Shown: positions 24,750-31,981, numbered from the stretch's first letter. The stretch: DNA of 40,194 nt from Alphaproteobacteria bacterium (GCA_019239835.1 JAFAZJ010000084.1:1-40194), one strand, 5' to 3'. Notes: generated by a model not told the origin, from the sequence alone. Numbers and translations are program-made.

Positions 24750-24772
24750 CGCCTTGTCTCCCCGACAAGGCG
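24750..24772 (+). promoter_or_regulatory. Hairpin covering the ribosome-binding site of the next gene
   Basis: CGCCTTGTC, 5-base loop, GACAAGGCG, a perfect 9-bp stem ending 7 bases before the ATG at 24780. The only ribosome-binding-like bases (AAGG) lie in its 3' arm, so folding would restrict translation. It could instead terminate the small gene ending at 24730. A one-mismatch promoter (GGAAC-N16-CCTT, 24731-24755) overlaps it. Confidence 0.5.
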
Positions 24773-24779
24773 CGCCCTG

Positions 24780-25340
24780 ATGTCGACCGATTCTCTCCTC
24801 GTTTCCGCCCTGCTCTACATCGTCGTGCCGGCCTGGTTGGCCTTCGGGCTGGCCGACTGGCAATGTCACCGACGCGCGCAGATCGAGCGCAATGCCGGCG
24901 TGCGCGAGTCGTTCCTGCACATCGCGCAATTCACCGTCGTCGGCATCCCGCTGCTGGCGGTGCTGTTCCTGCAGGTCAATGCCGCGATCATGCTGCTGAT
25001 GCTGGTGGCGGTGGTGGCGCACCAGGCCATCGCCGTGATCGACGTGCGCTACGCCAACGCCACGCGCGTCGTCTCGCCGGCGGAGCAGCATGTGCACGGT
25101 GGGCTCGAGGCGCTGCCGGTGGCGGCGACATTCTTGGTCATCGTGCTGCACTGGAACGAGTTCCGCGCCCTGTGGGGCGGCGGCGCCTCGTTCGCGCTGG
25201 CTTTCAAGCAACCGCCGCTGCCCGCCTGGTACCTCGCCGCGGTGCTGGTCGCGGTCGGTCTTTTCGGCGTACTGCCCTATGCCGAGGAACTGCGGCGCAC
25301 CCTGCGCGCCAGACGGTCGTCGGTCGCCAGAATGGACTAA
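24780..25340 (+). CDS. Polytopic membrane protein with conserved His/Glu/Asp residues (186 aa)
   Basis: Four to five membrane helices. Polar residues cluster at membrane edges: Asp26 and His30 (ADWQCHRR), Glu36, Glu43 and His47 (ESFLH), His81 and Asp88 (AHQAIAVID), then SPAEQHVHGGLE (Glu102, His104, His106, Glu110) and His124. The spacing recalls membrane di-metal enzymes with histidine boxes, but no known box is exact. Function unknown. It precedes the PAS kinase at 25388 by 47 bases on the same strand, so the two may be co-expressed. Confidence 0.72.
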   Translation: MSTDSLLVSALLYIVVPAWLAFGLADWQCHRRAQIERNAGVRESFLHIAQFTVVGIPLLAVLFLQVNAAIMLLMLVAVVAHQAIAVIDVRYANATRVVSPAEQHVHGGLEALPVAATFLVIVLHWNEFRALWGGGASFALAFKQPPLPAWYLAAVLVAVGLFGVLPYAEELRRTLRARRSSVARMD

Positions 25341-25387
25341 TCCCCGGTTGGCCGGCGGCGCGAACAAAGTTACCTCCTTGTGTTGAA

Positions 25388-27535
25388 ATGAAAGCGACCC
25401 CGCTGCGCTCCACTGGCGACTATCTGGGCGCGATTGGCCGGCCCGGCGTATGCCTCGCGGCCGTCGCGATGCTGCTGCTCGTGCTGGCCGTGGGCGATGC
25501 CACGCAAACCCTGCCGCTGCCGACAACGCTGGCCACGCCGCTGGCCGCCTTGGCCGCCCTGATCCTGCTCTATGCGCTGGCGATCACCACGGCGGCGAGC
25601 CGGCGGCGCTGGGAGGCGGCGGAGCAGGCGCAACGCCAGGCGCAGGAGTCGCGCCAGCAGCTGATCGAGACGATCGAAGCGATCCCCATGGGCCTGGGTC
25701 TCTACGACCGCGACGGCCGCCTGGTGCTCTTCAACAGCCGCCTGGCCGAGGTCAATCCGGAGATTTACACACCGGACCTCATCGGCCTGCACTACGCGGA
25801 CATCATCGAGCGCCTGGTGCAGTGGCGGCCGATCGAGCGCGGCGATCGTGAGGAGATCCGCCAGCTGCTCACCGAGCGTTTCCGCGTCCAGGCGCCCGGC
25901 AACGTGCAGGCGACGCCCGATGGACGCTTCATCGAATCCAACGAGATCCATACGCCGAGCGGCTACGTCGCCACCTGCCGCGTCGACATCACCGCGCTGA
26001 AGCGCCGCGAGCAGCAGCTCGAGGCCAGCGAGGCGCGCCATCGCCACGTCGTCGAGTCGATGCTCGACGCGGTCTTCACCACCGATGCCAAGGGCGTCTC
26101 CTATGTCAGCCCGGCGGCCGAGCGCGTGCTGGGTCTGGCGCCCGAGAAGATCATCGGCGTCTCGCCGATCGAGCTGTTCCATCCCGACGACGTGCCGACG
26201 ATCATCCAGGCGCTGCGCACCGCGCGTCGCAACCCCGATGCGATCCAGGCGCTGCGCATCCGCGCCGGCGGCCGCGTGCCCACCGGGCACTGGCTCGACC
26301 TGCGCTTCAAGACCACCGGCAAGCCCGATGCCAACGGCCACTATCAGATGATCGGCGTGGTGCGCGACATCGACGCCCAGGTACAGATGGAACAGGCGCA
26401 GCGCGACGACATGCTGAAGCTGCGCTCGATCGTCGAGTCGAGCGGCGCGCTGATCGCGCTGGTGAACTCGCGTCAGCGCATCGTGCTGGCCAACCGCAGC
26501 TTCATGGAGGCGGTGGGCAAGCCGCTCGAGCACGTGATCGGCCAGCGCTACGTCGACGTCGTCGATTGCGGCGCCGACGCGATGGCGCTTGCCGCCTGGC
26601 TCGCCGGCGGGCAGCACGCGAGCTTTGCCTTCGACCAGGTGCTGCAGTCCGGCGGCCAGCGCCGCGTCGTGCGCGTCAGCGCCAGCCACGTGCACGACGA
26701 CGACCGCGACATCAACTACAGCCTGTTCCTGGGCGTCGACGAGACCGATCGCCGCTCGGCCGAGGTGCGCGCGCTCGATGCCGCGCGCCTGGCCACCTTG
26801 GGCGAGATGGCCACCGGCATCGCGCACGAGATCAACCAGCCGCTCACCGTGGTGCAGTTCGGCGTCGATGCGCTGGCTGCCGATCTCGAGGACGGCCTGC
26901 ACAAGGACGATCCCGAAGGCTTCGCCGAGGATGCGCTGCGCCATGTCGCGCGGGTGCGCAACCAGGCGCAGCGCGCCGCCGCCATCGTGCGCCGCCTGCA
27001 AGGCTTCGCGCGCAAGGGCGATGACGTGGCGCAGCCCTTCGACGTCACCGAGGCGATCGCCGGCGCCGCCGACCTGGTCAGCGAGCAGATGCGCCTGGCG
27101 CGCATCACCGTCGACCTCGACCTGCCCGCCGGCCTGCCGCAGGTGCACGGCCATGCCAACCGCCTGCAGCAGGTGGTGATCAACCTGCTGATCAACGCAC
27201 GCGATGCGATCAACGAGGCGCGGGCGAAGGATGGGGGCAAGATCGTCCAGGAGCGCGTCGATATCCGCGCCCGTCACGACGCCGCCGACACCACGCTGGT
27301 GATCGAGATCGGCGACAGCGGCCCGGGCATCCCCGAGCACGTGCTGCCCAGGCTCTTCGAATCGTTCTTCACCACCAAGCCCAAGGGCAAGGGCACCGGG
27401 CTCGGCCTGTCGATCAGCAGCGAGATCCTGCGGGAAATGCACGGCACGATCAGCGCCGCCAATCGACCCCAAGGCGGCGCCCTCTTCCGCCTCAGCCTGC
27501 CGGCCCGGGCAGCGGACCTCCACGCGGCGGCGTAG
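25388..27535 (+). CDS. Membrane PAS sensor histidine kinase (715 aa), paralogue of 4786-7353
   Basis: Two N-terminal membrane helices (about residues 19-37 and 48-68) are separated by only about ten residues, so the periplasmic sensor domain of the paralogue is absent. From the second helix on it is collinear with that kinase: three PAS-like domains, HisKA with GIAHEINQP, HATPase with INARDAI, GDSGPGIP and KGKGTGLGLS. It therefore probably senses a cytoplasmic or membrane signal. No receiver gene is adjacent; the single receivers at 7350, 20208 and 36019 are candidates. The ATG at 25388 opens a typical membrane start. Confidence 0.94.
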   Translation: MKATPLRSTGDYLGAIGRPGVCLAAVAMLLLVLAVGDATQTLPLPTTLATPLAALAALILLYALAITTAASRRRWEAAEQAQRQAQESRQQLIETIEAIPMGLGLYDRDGRLVLFNSRLAEVNPEIYTPDLIGLHYADIIERLVQWRPIERGDREEIRQLLTERFRVQAPGNVQATPDGRFIESNEIHTPSGYVATCRVDITALKRREQQLEASEARHRHVVESMLDAVFTTDAKGVSYVSPAAERVLGLAPEKIIGVSPIELFHPDDVPTIIQALRTARRNPDAIQALRIRAGGRVPTGHWLDLRFKTTGKPDANGHYQMIGVVRDIDAQVQMEQAQRDDMLKLRSIVESSGALIALVNSRQRIVLANRSFMEAVGKPLEHVIGQRYVDVVDCGADAMALAAWLAGGQHASFAFDQVLQSGGQRRVVRVSASHVHDDDRDINYSLFLGVDETDRRSAEVRALDAARLATLGEMATGIAHEINQPLTVVQFGVDALAADLEDGLHKDDPEGFAEDALRHVARVRNQAQRAAAIVRRLQGFARKGDDVAQPFDVTEAIAGAADLVSEQMRLARITVDLDLPAGLPQVHGHANRLQQVVINLLINARDAINEARAKDGGKIVQERVDIRARHDAADTTLVIEIGDSGPGIPEHVLPRLFESFFTTKPKGKGTGLGLSISSEILREMHGTISAANRPQGGALFRLSLPARAADLHAAA

Positions 27536-27563
27536 TGCCCGTTAAATAGGCTGATTCCAGGGG

Positions 27564-27648
27564 TGTGAAGGATTGTGAAGGATTTTTCCATATGGACCGT
27601 CCGCGCGCGTGACGGCGATACCCGGAAAATCCTTCACAATCCTTCACA
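27564..27648. repeat. 23-bp inverted repeat with tandem repeats inside each arm
   Basis: The arms at 27564-27586 and 27626-27648 are perfect reverse complements around a 39-base loop. Each arm holds two copies of GTGAAGGATT (27565-27584; complement at 27628-27647). It lies between convergent genes ending at 27535 and 27665, where it can end transcription from both sides. It differs in sequence from the CTGTCATCCC repeat family. Confidence 0.9.
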
Positions 27649-27664
27649 GCCGTCTGAACGGGTG

Positions 27665-28369
27665 TCAGCGGCCGATGCCGGCGGTGTCGGCGGGGAAACG
27701 GTCGCTGGCCGGCGAATAGGCACGACCCGACCGCAGCACGCGTTTCAGCCAGCCCTCATTGCGCGGCGCCGGCCGCGGGCTGGTATCGACGCGGGTGACG
27801 ACAGCCGGCGGCGGCGACACCTCCAGGCGCGGCTCCGGCAGCGGCGGCGGCGGCTCCATGCCCGGCGGCAGCGGCGGCAGCGGGACCGGCTGGGCATCGA
27901 GCGACAGCTGCACCACACCGCGCGCCAACCGATCCGGCACGGGCGCGGCAGCCACACGCGCCGCTGCGACATCGCCGTGCAGCGCAGGACCGTTCGAGCC
28001 GCCGACCAGCAGCGCGAACGCGAACCCTTGCACGCCCAGCATCGTGACGACGGCCACCGTGCGCATCACCTGCGCCGATGTCAGCGTCGTGCCGAAGCGC
28101 GCCAGCAAGGCGGGCGATGGTGCGCGCTCCTGCGGCAGCGACACACGCGATTGCAGCGGCGGCGTATCACGCATCGGCTCAGGCGGGCGCTTGTCGAGCT
28201 CCGCGCGCAGGCCGCATTCGGGACAGGCGAAGGTCGCGGCCGACCGACCGCAGGCACTGCAATGCGACCCGCTCTCGCGATCCCAGACGACGTCCGCGCC
28301 GCACGCCTCGCACGCCACTGAGGGCGTATCGAGTCCGCAGCCGGGACAATTGTGACCAACTACCAACAT
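27665..28369 (-). CDS. Double zinc-ribbon membrane protein with proline-rich tail (234 aa)
   Basis: The start at 28369 is preferred, as it lies just after the promoter. Eight cysteines form four CxxC pairs (8/11, 20/23, 37/40, 49/52), that is two zinc ribbons. One membrane helix is at about residues 101-123, then a Pro-rich region (about 160-210) and a basic end. With the ribbons inside, the tail would be periplasmic. The plan recalls membrane-anchored zinc-ribbon sensors, but no known family was recognised. Transcribed from a GCAAC-N17-CGTT promoter. Confidence 0.75.
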   Translation of the reverse strand: MLVVGHNCPGCGLDTPSVACEACGADVVWDRESGSHCSACGRSAATFACPECGLRAELDKRPPEPMRDTPPLQSRVSLPQERAPSPALLARFGTTLTSAQVMRTVAVVTMLGVQGFAFALLVGGSNGPALHGDVAAARVAAAPVPDRLARGVVQLSLDAQPVPLPPLPPGMEPPPPLPEPRLEVSPPPAVVTRVDTSPRPAPRNEGWLKRVLRSGRAYSPASDRFPADTAGIGR

Positions 28370-28394
28370 GGAACCACCCCTCAAGCGTCGGCAG

Positions 28395-28420
28395 AACGGC
28401 CACATCGGAACGCGTGTTGC
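28395..28420 (-). promoter_or_regulatory. EcfG-like promoter, GCAAC-N17-CGTT
   Basis: The -35 is at 28420-28416 and the -10 at 28398-28395 on the minus strand, 25 bases before the ATG at 28369. Confidence 0.62.
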
Positions 28421-28518
28421 GTGTCGCGTGTGCATGCGCGTCGAGTCCTGCGCTGGTGTTGCGCCGCTGCAACAATTTCTACAGCGGCGTGGTGGACTGC
28501 CCAGCCGGCCGTTTCACA

Positions 28519-28550
28519 CAAAAAGACGGCGGCACCGTGGCGCCGCCGTC
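28519..28550 (-). terminator. Rho-independent terminator for the ferritin-like operon
   Basis: GACGGCGGC and GCCGCCGTC form a 9-bp stem with an 8-base loop. On the minus strand the stem is followed by TTTTTGTG. It lies 113 bases beyond the stop of the ferritin-like gene and upstream of the zinc-ribbon gene promoter. Confidence 0.85.
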
Positions 28551-28623
28551 CTGCCATCTTGCGTGCTCGCCGCGTTCGCGTGATCACTGGCGAAGCGCTG
28601 CCATATTCACCGACCTGTCCCCG

Positions 28624-28658
28624 CGATCCCCCGGATCATCCCCAGGATCGGGGGATCG
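28624..28658 (-). repeat. Long hairpin directly after the ferritin-like gene
   Basis: CGATCCCCC and GGGGGATCG pair, and after a one-base bulge GATC pairs with GATC around an 8-base loop. It begins 4 bases after the stop at 28663 and may protect the 3' end of the message. Confidence 0.7.
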
Positions 28659-28662
28659 TCAG

Positions 28663-29256
28663 CTACATCATCTCCTTGCGAGCGGCCTTGGCGCGTGCCG
28701 CGCCGATCGCGGTCTTGACGTCCTTCTGCTCCTCCGGCGGCGGCAGCACGGCCTTCATGCCCAGCGCGGCAATGGCCAGTTCCCGGCCCCAGCCTTTGCT
28801 GTGATAGAGGTGCTCGTCCTCCTGGTCCTCGACCTCGTCGATCGCGGCCTCGATCGCTTTTTTCTCATCGCCCTTGGCCGCCTCGCCATACTTGGTGAGC
28901 AGCTCCCAGTTGCCGTGGTCCTTGGTCTCGGCCAGCGACACGCACTCGCAAGCGACGATCTCAGCCGCCTGCTTGGGCGCATCGCTCTGCCTGGCCATGG
29001 TCATCGCCTGCACCAGCGCCTCGCCGATGTGACGCACCACCTTGCGCGACGGCGTCTCCTTCGGCTCGACGCCCAGTTCCGACATCAGCTTCTGCACGAT
29101 GCTGACGTGGTTCTTGGTCTGATCGAGGTACTTCTCCCACTCCTCCTTGAGATCGGCATTCAGCACGCATTGCAGGGCGGTGGTGTAGATCTTCACGCCG
29201 CCCATCTCGGTCTCGAGCATCTGCTGCAGCAGGTCGTCGCGTTGCGCCTTGTTCAT
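28663..29256 (-). CDS. Ferritin-like diiron protein (197 aa)
   Basis: ATG after a perfect ribosome-binding site (AAGGAGGT). A four-helix bundle is suggested: LLQQMLETEMGGVKIYTTAL (Glu in helix 1), EEWEKYLDQTKNHVSI (E-x6-H), ECVSLAETKDHGNWELL and DEVEDQEDEHLYHSKGW (E-x-x-H type). These fit the Glu/His ligands of ferritin-like or rubrerythrin-like families. Likely roles are iron or peroxide handling. It is the last gene of the unit EF-hand, glycine-zipper, ferritin-like (minus strand), whose promoter is at 30559-30535. Confidence 0.82.
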   Translation of the reverse strand: MNKAQRDDLLQQMLETEMGGVKIYTTALQCVLNADLKEEWEKYLDQTKNHVSIVQKLMSELGVEPKETPSRKVVRHIGEALVQAMTMARQSDAPKQAAEIVACECVSLAETKDHGNWELLTKYGEAAKGDEKKAIEAAIDEVEDQEDEHLYHSKGWGRELAIAALGMKAVLPPPEEQKDVKTAIGAARAKAARKEMM

Positions 29257-29298
29257 GGATACCTCCTTACGCTGGTCATGGACTGAAGTGCGGTGTCG

Positions 29299-29907
29299 CT
29301 ACGCCGCGTCGAGATAACCGCGGCTGCGGATGCGATCGATCTCGGTCTGGTTCGGCCGGTACGGATCGGCCTTGGGATCGAAGCGCGTCCAGCCGCCCTT
29401 GCGGTACTCGGTGGCGCGCGCGCCGTAATCGATCGGCTCGTGGCGCGCGAAGATCGCGTTGGCGGCGGCGATTTGGCTGTCGGCGACGCGCGCGGTCACC
29501 ATGGTGCCGCCGCGCCGGATCGTCTCGGCATAGACGTGCGCGTGCTCTTCCGGCACGCCCGAGTCCTTGATCGCATCGACGATGCCGCCGACGCCCGCGC
29601 CTGCCGCGCCGCCGGCGACCGCGCCGACTGCGGTCGAGGCCAGCCAGCCGGCCGCGACCACCGGGCCCAGGCCGGGAATGGCCATGAGGCCAAGCCCCGC
29701 GAGCAGGCCCGCGGCGCCGCCGATGCCGGCACCGATGCCGGCACCGGCACTGGTGGCCGAGGCGTCGTTGACGTCGGCGTAGCGCTGGCTGACGTATTTG
29801 TTGGCGATCATGCTGATGTCGGTCGACGGAATGCCCGCCGATTCGAGGTCCTTCACCACGGCGCTGGCCTGGCCGTAGGAATCATAGACGTGGCTGATGG
29901 TCTGCAT
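29299..29907 (-). CDS. General stress (YflT/GSP17M-like) glycine-zipper protein (202 aa), second copy
   Basis: Clearly homologous to the protein at 13449: MQTISHVYDSYGQASAVVKD, LESAGIPSTDIS, the same zipper core (LLAGLGLMAIPGLGPVVAAG), then HAHVYAETIRRGGTMVTARV and the end DRIRSRGYL. The spacer before the zipper and the residues after it differ. It starts 17 bases after the EF-hand stop (29925) and precedes the ferritin-like gene by 42 bases, in one operon. Confidence 0.82.
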   Translation of the reverse strand: MQTISHVYDSYGQASAVVKDLESAGIPSTDISMIANKYVSQRYADVNDASATSAGAGIGAGIGGAAGLLAGLGLMAIPGLGPVVAAGWLASTAVGAVAGGAAGAGVGGIVDAIKDSGVPEEHAHVYAETIRRGGTMVTARVADSQIAAANAIFARHEPIDYGARATEYRKGGWTRFDPKADPYRPNQTEIDRIRSRGYLDAA

Positions 29908-29924
29908 GACTGGAACTCCTGGTG

Positions 29925-30488
29925 TCAGCGCTTGGGCGCCGGGGTGGTCGGTGACGTCGGCGTGTTGGTGGCCGGCGCCGGGTTGGCGGGCGTGGTCGGC
30001 ATCGGCGCGGTGGCGGGCGCCATGCCCGCGCCGCCGGCGTCGGAGACGACGTTGCCCTTGAAGTCGATGGCGACGCCGACGCTCTTGCCGTCCAGGCTCG
30101 CCGTGCCGCGCCAGATGCCGTCGTCGTCCTTCTTCAGGCCGGTGACGTCGGTGTAGCCGCGCGCCATCGCCCGGTCGCGCGCCTGACCTTCGGTGAAGGA
30201 ATTGGCGCCTTTCAGCGGCGCATTGGGATCGCTCGCCGCCGACTTGAAGACGTCCTTGCGGCAGTTCTCCATGAAGCTCGCCGTGGTGATGCGCTTGTCG
30301 GTCGGCTCGGTGACGTTGCCGACGCGCATCATAGCGAGGTAGCGGCTGGCCTCGGCGTCGCTCAGCACGCCGTCGCTGTTGGTGTCCGCCTTCTTGAACA
30401 TGTCGTTGCACTCGGCCTCGGTGGCGGCAAAGGCAGGCGAGGCAAGGCAGGCCAGCGCCACGGCGCCGGCGATGATCGATGTGCGCAT
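29925..30488 (-). CDS. Secreted EF-hand protein (187 aa), second copy
   Basis: A signal peptide (about residues 1-21, AFA) is followed by the EF-hand loop at residues 35-46 (DTNSDGVLSDAE) with all ligand positions. The middle keeps the marks of the first copy: NCRKDVFK, APLKGANSFTEGQARDRAMARGYTDV and DDDGIWRGTASLDGKSVGVAIDF. The tail is Ala/Pro/Thr-rich. The ATG at 30488 lies 46 bases after the -10 element. Confidence 0.82.
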   Translation of the reverse strand: MRTSIIAGAVALACLASPAFAATEAECNDMFKKADTNSDGVLSDAEASRYLAMMRVGNVTEPTDKRITTASFMENCRKDVFKSAASDPNAPLKGANSFTEGQARDRAMARGYTDVTGLKKDDDGIWRGTASLDGKSVGVAIDFKGNVVSDAGGAGMAPATAPMPTTPANPAPATNTPTSPTTPAPKR

Positions 30489-30534
30489 CGCTTGAGTTCT
30501 CCGTCGTTCACAGCGTCGTGCGCTGCGGCGGCCT

Positions 30535-30559
30535 AACGTCCACATCGCCATCACGTTGC
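30535..30559 (-). promoter_or_regulatory. EcfG-like promoter, GCAAC-N16-CGTT
   Basis: The -35 is at 30559-30555 and the -10 at 30538-30535 on the minus strand. It drives the EF-hand, glycine-zipper, ferritin-like unit and is back-to-back with the plus-strand promoter at 30591. Confidence 0.68.
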
Positions 30560-30590
30560 CGCAAACGAACACGAAGTCATCACGTGCGAC

Positions 30591-30615
30591 GCAACGCGCG
30601 AACCAGCGCGCCGTT
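30591..30615 (+). promoter_or_regulatory. EcfG-like promoter, GCAAC-N16-CGTT
   Basis: The -35 is at 30591-30595 and the -10 at 30612-30615, 32 bases before the ATG at 30648. It is divergent from the promoter at 30559-30535. Confidence 0.66.
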
Positions 30616-30647
30616 CTGGGCACAAGCACCGTGCAAGCGAGAAGGCC

Positions 30648-30815
30648 ATGCACACCGACGACCCCAAGCCGTTTCCCGAATCCACTGTCGACGACGAACC
30701 CGACACGTCGCCCCAGTCGCGCGCCAGCTTCGACATCCGCACGCTCGAGTCGATGCCGGAGGAAGAAGCCGACGCCGAATGGCTGCGTCAGCCGGAAGCC
30801 TGGCACCTGCATTGA
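30648..30815 (+). CDS. Small acidic protein (55 aa)
   Basis: ATG after GAGAAGG. Acidic and apparently disordered (MHTDDPKPFPESTVDDEPDT, then SFDIRTLESMPEEEADAEWL), ending AWHLH. No known family. The divergent stress promoter supports a real gene despite its length. An intrinsically disordered stress or hydration-type role is possible but not shown. Confidence 0.6.
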   Translation: MHTDDPKPFPESTVDDEPDTSPQSRASFDIRTLESMPEEEADAEWLRQPEAWHLH

Positions 30816-30832
30816 TTGAGGGACCGACAGAC

Positions 30833-30863
30833 CTGTCATCCCGAGCGAAGCGAGGGATGACAG
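30833..30863. repeat. Palindromic repeat, copy 4 (short form)
   Basis: CTGTCATCCC and GGGATGACAG form a 10-bp stem with an 11-base loop (GAGCGAAGCGA). The loop carries the family's GAGCG core, so this looks like a half-unit of the longer copies at 4711, 14057 and 18862. Confidence 0.85.
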
Positions 30864-30868
30864 AGAGC

Positions 30869-30894
30869 GCAACCTCATCCGCCAACGCCGCGTT
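30869..30894 (+). promoter_or_regulatory. EcfG-like promoter, GCAAC-N17-CGTT
   Basis: The -35 is at 30869-30873 and the -10 at 30891-30894, 8 bases before the ATG at 30903, implying an almost leaderless message. Confidence 0.55.
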
Positions 30895-30902
30895 GCGCGG
30901 CC

Positions 30903-31814
30903 ATGATTGCAGGTCTCGACAGGCTATGGTGTATCGCGCGCGTGGCGGGCGAGGCCTTCATCGATGACAACGCCTGGAGCCGTGGCGCCGCGATCGCCTA
31001 TTTCACGCTGTTCTCGATCGCCCCGGTGCTGCTGGTGGTGATCGCGGTGGCCGGCCTGGCGTTCGGCCGCGACGCGGCGCAGGGCGCGGTGGTGCAGCAA
31101 CTCGGTGGCTTGATGGGCATCAAGACGGCCGAGGCGCTGCAGGAGATGGTGCGCAGCGCCGACAACAAGCTGCACGGCCTGTGGGCCACGGCGATCGGGC
31201 TGGTCGGCATCGTGCTGGCGATCTCCGGCGTCTTCAGCGAGGTCCAGTCGAGCCTCAACGTGATCTGGGAGACCAAGGGGCCGCACAAGAGCGGGCTCTC
31301 GCGCCTGATGCGCGCGCGGCTGGCCAGCCTCGGCCTGGTGGTCGCGCTGGGCTTCGTGCTGATCGTGTCGCTGGCGACCAGCGCGGTGCTGGCGGCGATG
31401 TCGGATTACGTCCGCACGCTGTTTCCCGCCCTGGAGATCGTACTGGGCGCCACCGACTTCGTGTTGTCGATCGGCCTGACCACGGCGCTGTTCGCCGCCA
31501 TGTACAAGGTGCTGCCCGACGTGCACATCGCCTGGCGCGAGGTGCTGATGGGCGCGGTGATCACCACGGCGCTGTTCGAGGGCGGCAAGTACCTGATCGC
31601 GCTCTACATCGGGCAGAGCGACATCGCCTCGAGCTTCGGCGCCGCCGGCGCGCTGATCGTGCTGCTGCTGTGGATCTTCTATTCGGCTGAGATCTTCCTG
31701 CTCGGCGCCGAGTTCACCTGGGCATGGGCGCACGTGACGCGCCCGCAAATCGAGACGCCCCCGTCCACGCCACCTCAAAGCGCCGCGGCGAGCTCCGGAT
31801 TGCCGCGCAGGTAG
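30903..31814 (+). CDS. YihY/BrkB-family inner-membrane protein (303 aa)
   Basis: Five to six membrane helices with family marks: FIDDNAWSRGAAIAYFTLFSIAPVLLV near the start, SEVQSSLNVIWETK, YKVLPDVHIAWREVLMGAVITT, and SFGAAGALIVLLLWIFYSAEIFLLGAEFTW near the end. YihY/BrkB proteins were once called RNase BN; their transport or envelope role remains unclear. The last 40 bases overlap the convergent small gene at 31775. Confidence 0.93.
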   Translation: MIAGLDRLWCIARVAGEAFIDDNAWSRGAAIAYFTLFSIAPVLLVVIAVAGLAFGRDAAQGAVVQQLGGLMGIKTAEALQEMVRSADNKLHGLWATAIGLVGIVLAISGVFSEVQSSLNVIWETKGPHKSGLSRLMRARLASLGLVVALGFVLIVSLATSAVLAAMSDYVRTLFPALEIVLGATDFVLSIGLTTALFAAMYKVLPDVHIAWREVLMGAVITTALFEGGKYLIALYIGQSDIASSFGAAGALIVLLLWIFYSAEIFLLGAEFTWAWAHVTRPQIETPPSTPPQSAAASSGLPRR

Positions 31815-31981
31815 CGGCGCATCGTCTCCTGGTGCTCGCTCCAGCGCTGCTCGGCCGCCTGCACCGCAGGCTCGCGCTCGGCCATGCGGCCGCCGGCCTG
31901 CCGCAGCGCGCGGGCGTAGGCGAGCTGCAAGTCGTGCTCCGTCTCACAGAGGCAACGCCACTCCTCGGCATCCACCGGCAT
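31775..31981 (-). CDS. Small helical hypothetical protein (68 aa)
   Basis: The start at 31981 is fixed by GGAGG five bases upstream. A helical protein (EEWRCLCETEHDLQLAYARAL, then AEQRWSEHQETMRRYL) with two cysteines near the start. Not recognised. A GCAAC-N17-CGTT motif lies upstream with a leader of about 80 bases. It overlaps the 3' end of the YihY gene on the opposite strand by 40 bases. Confidence 0.6.
   Translation of the reverse strand: MPVDAEEWRCLCETEHDLQLAYARALRQAGGRMAEREPAVQAAEQRWSEHQETMRRYLRGNPELAAAL

Noticed and set aside
25370-27523. 717-codon open frame on the minus strand
   Set aside because: Shadow of the second membrane kinase on the opposite strand, with the same low-complexity composition as the frame at 4981-7074.
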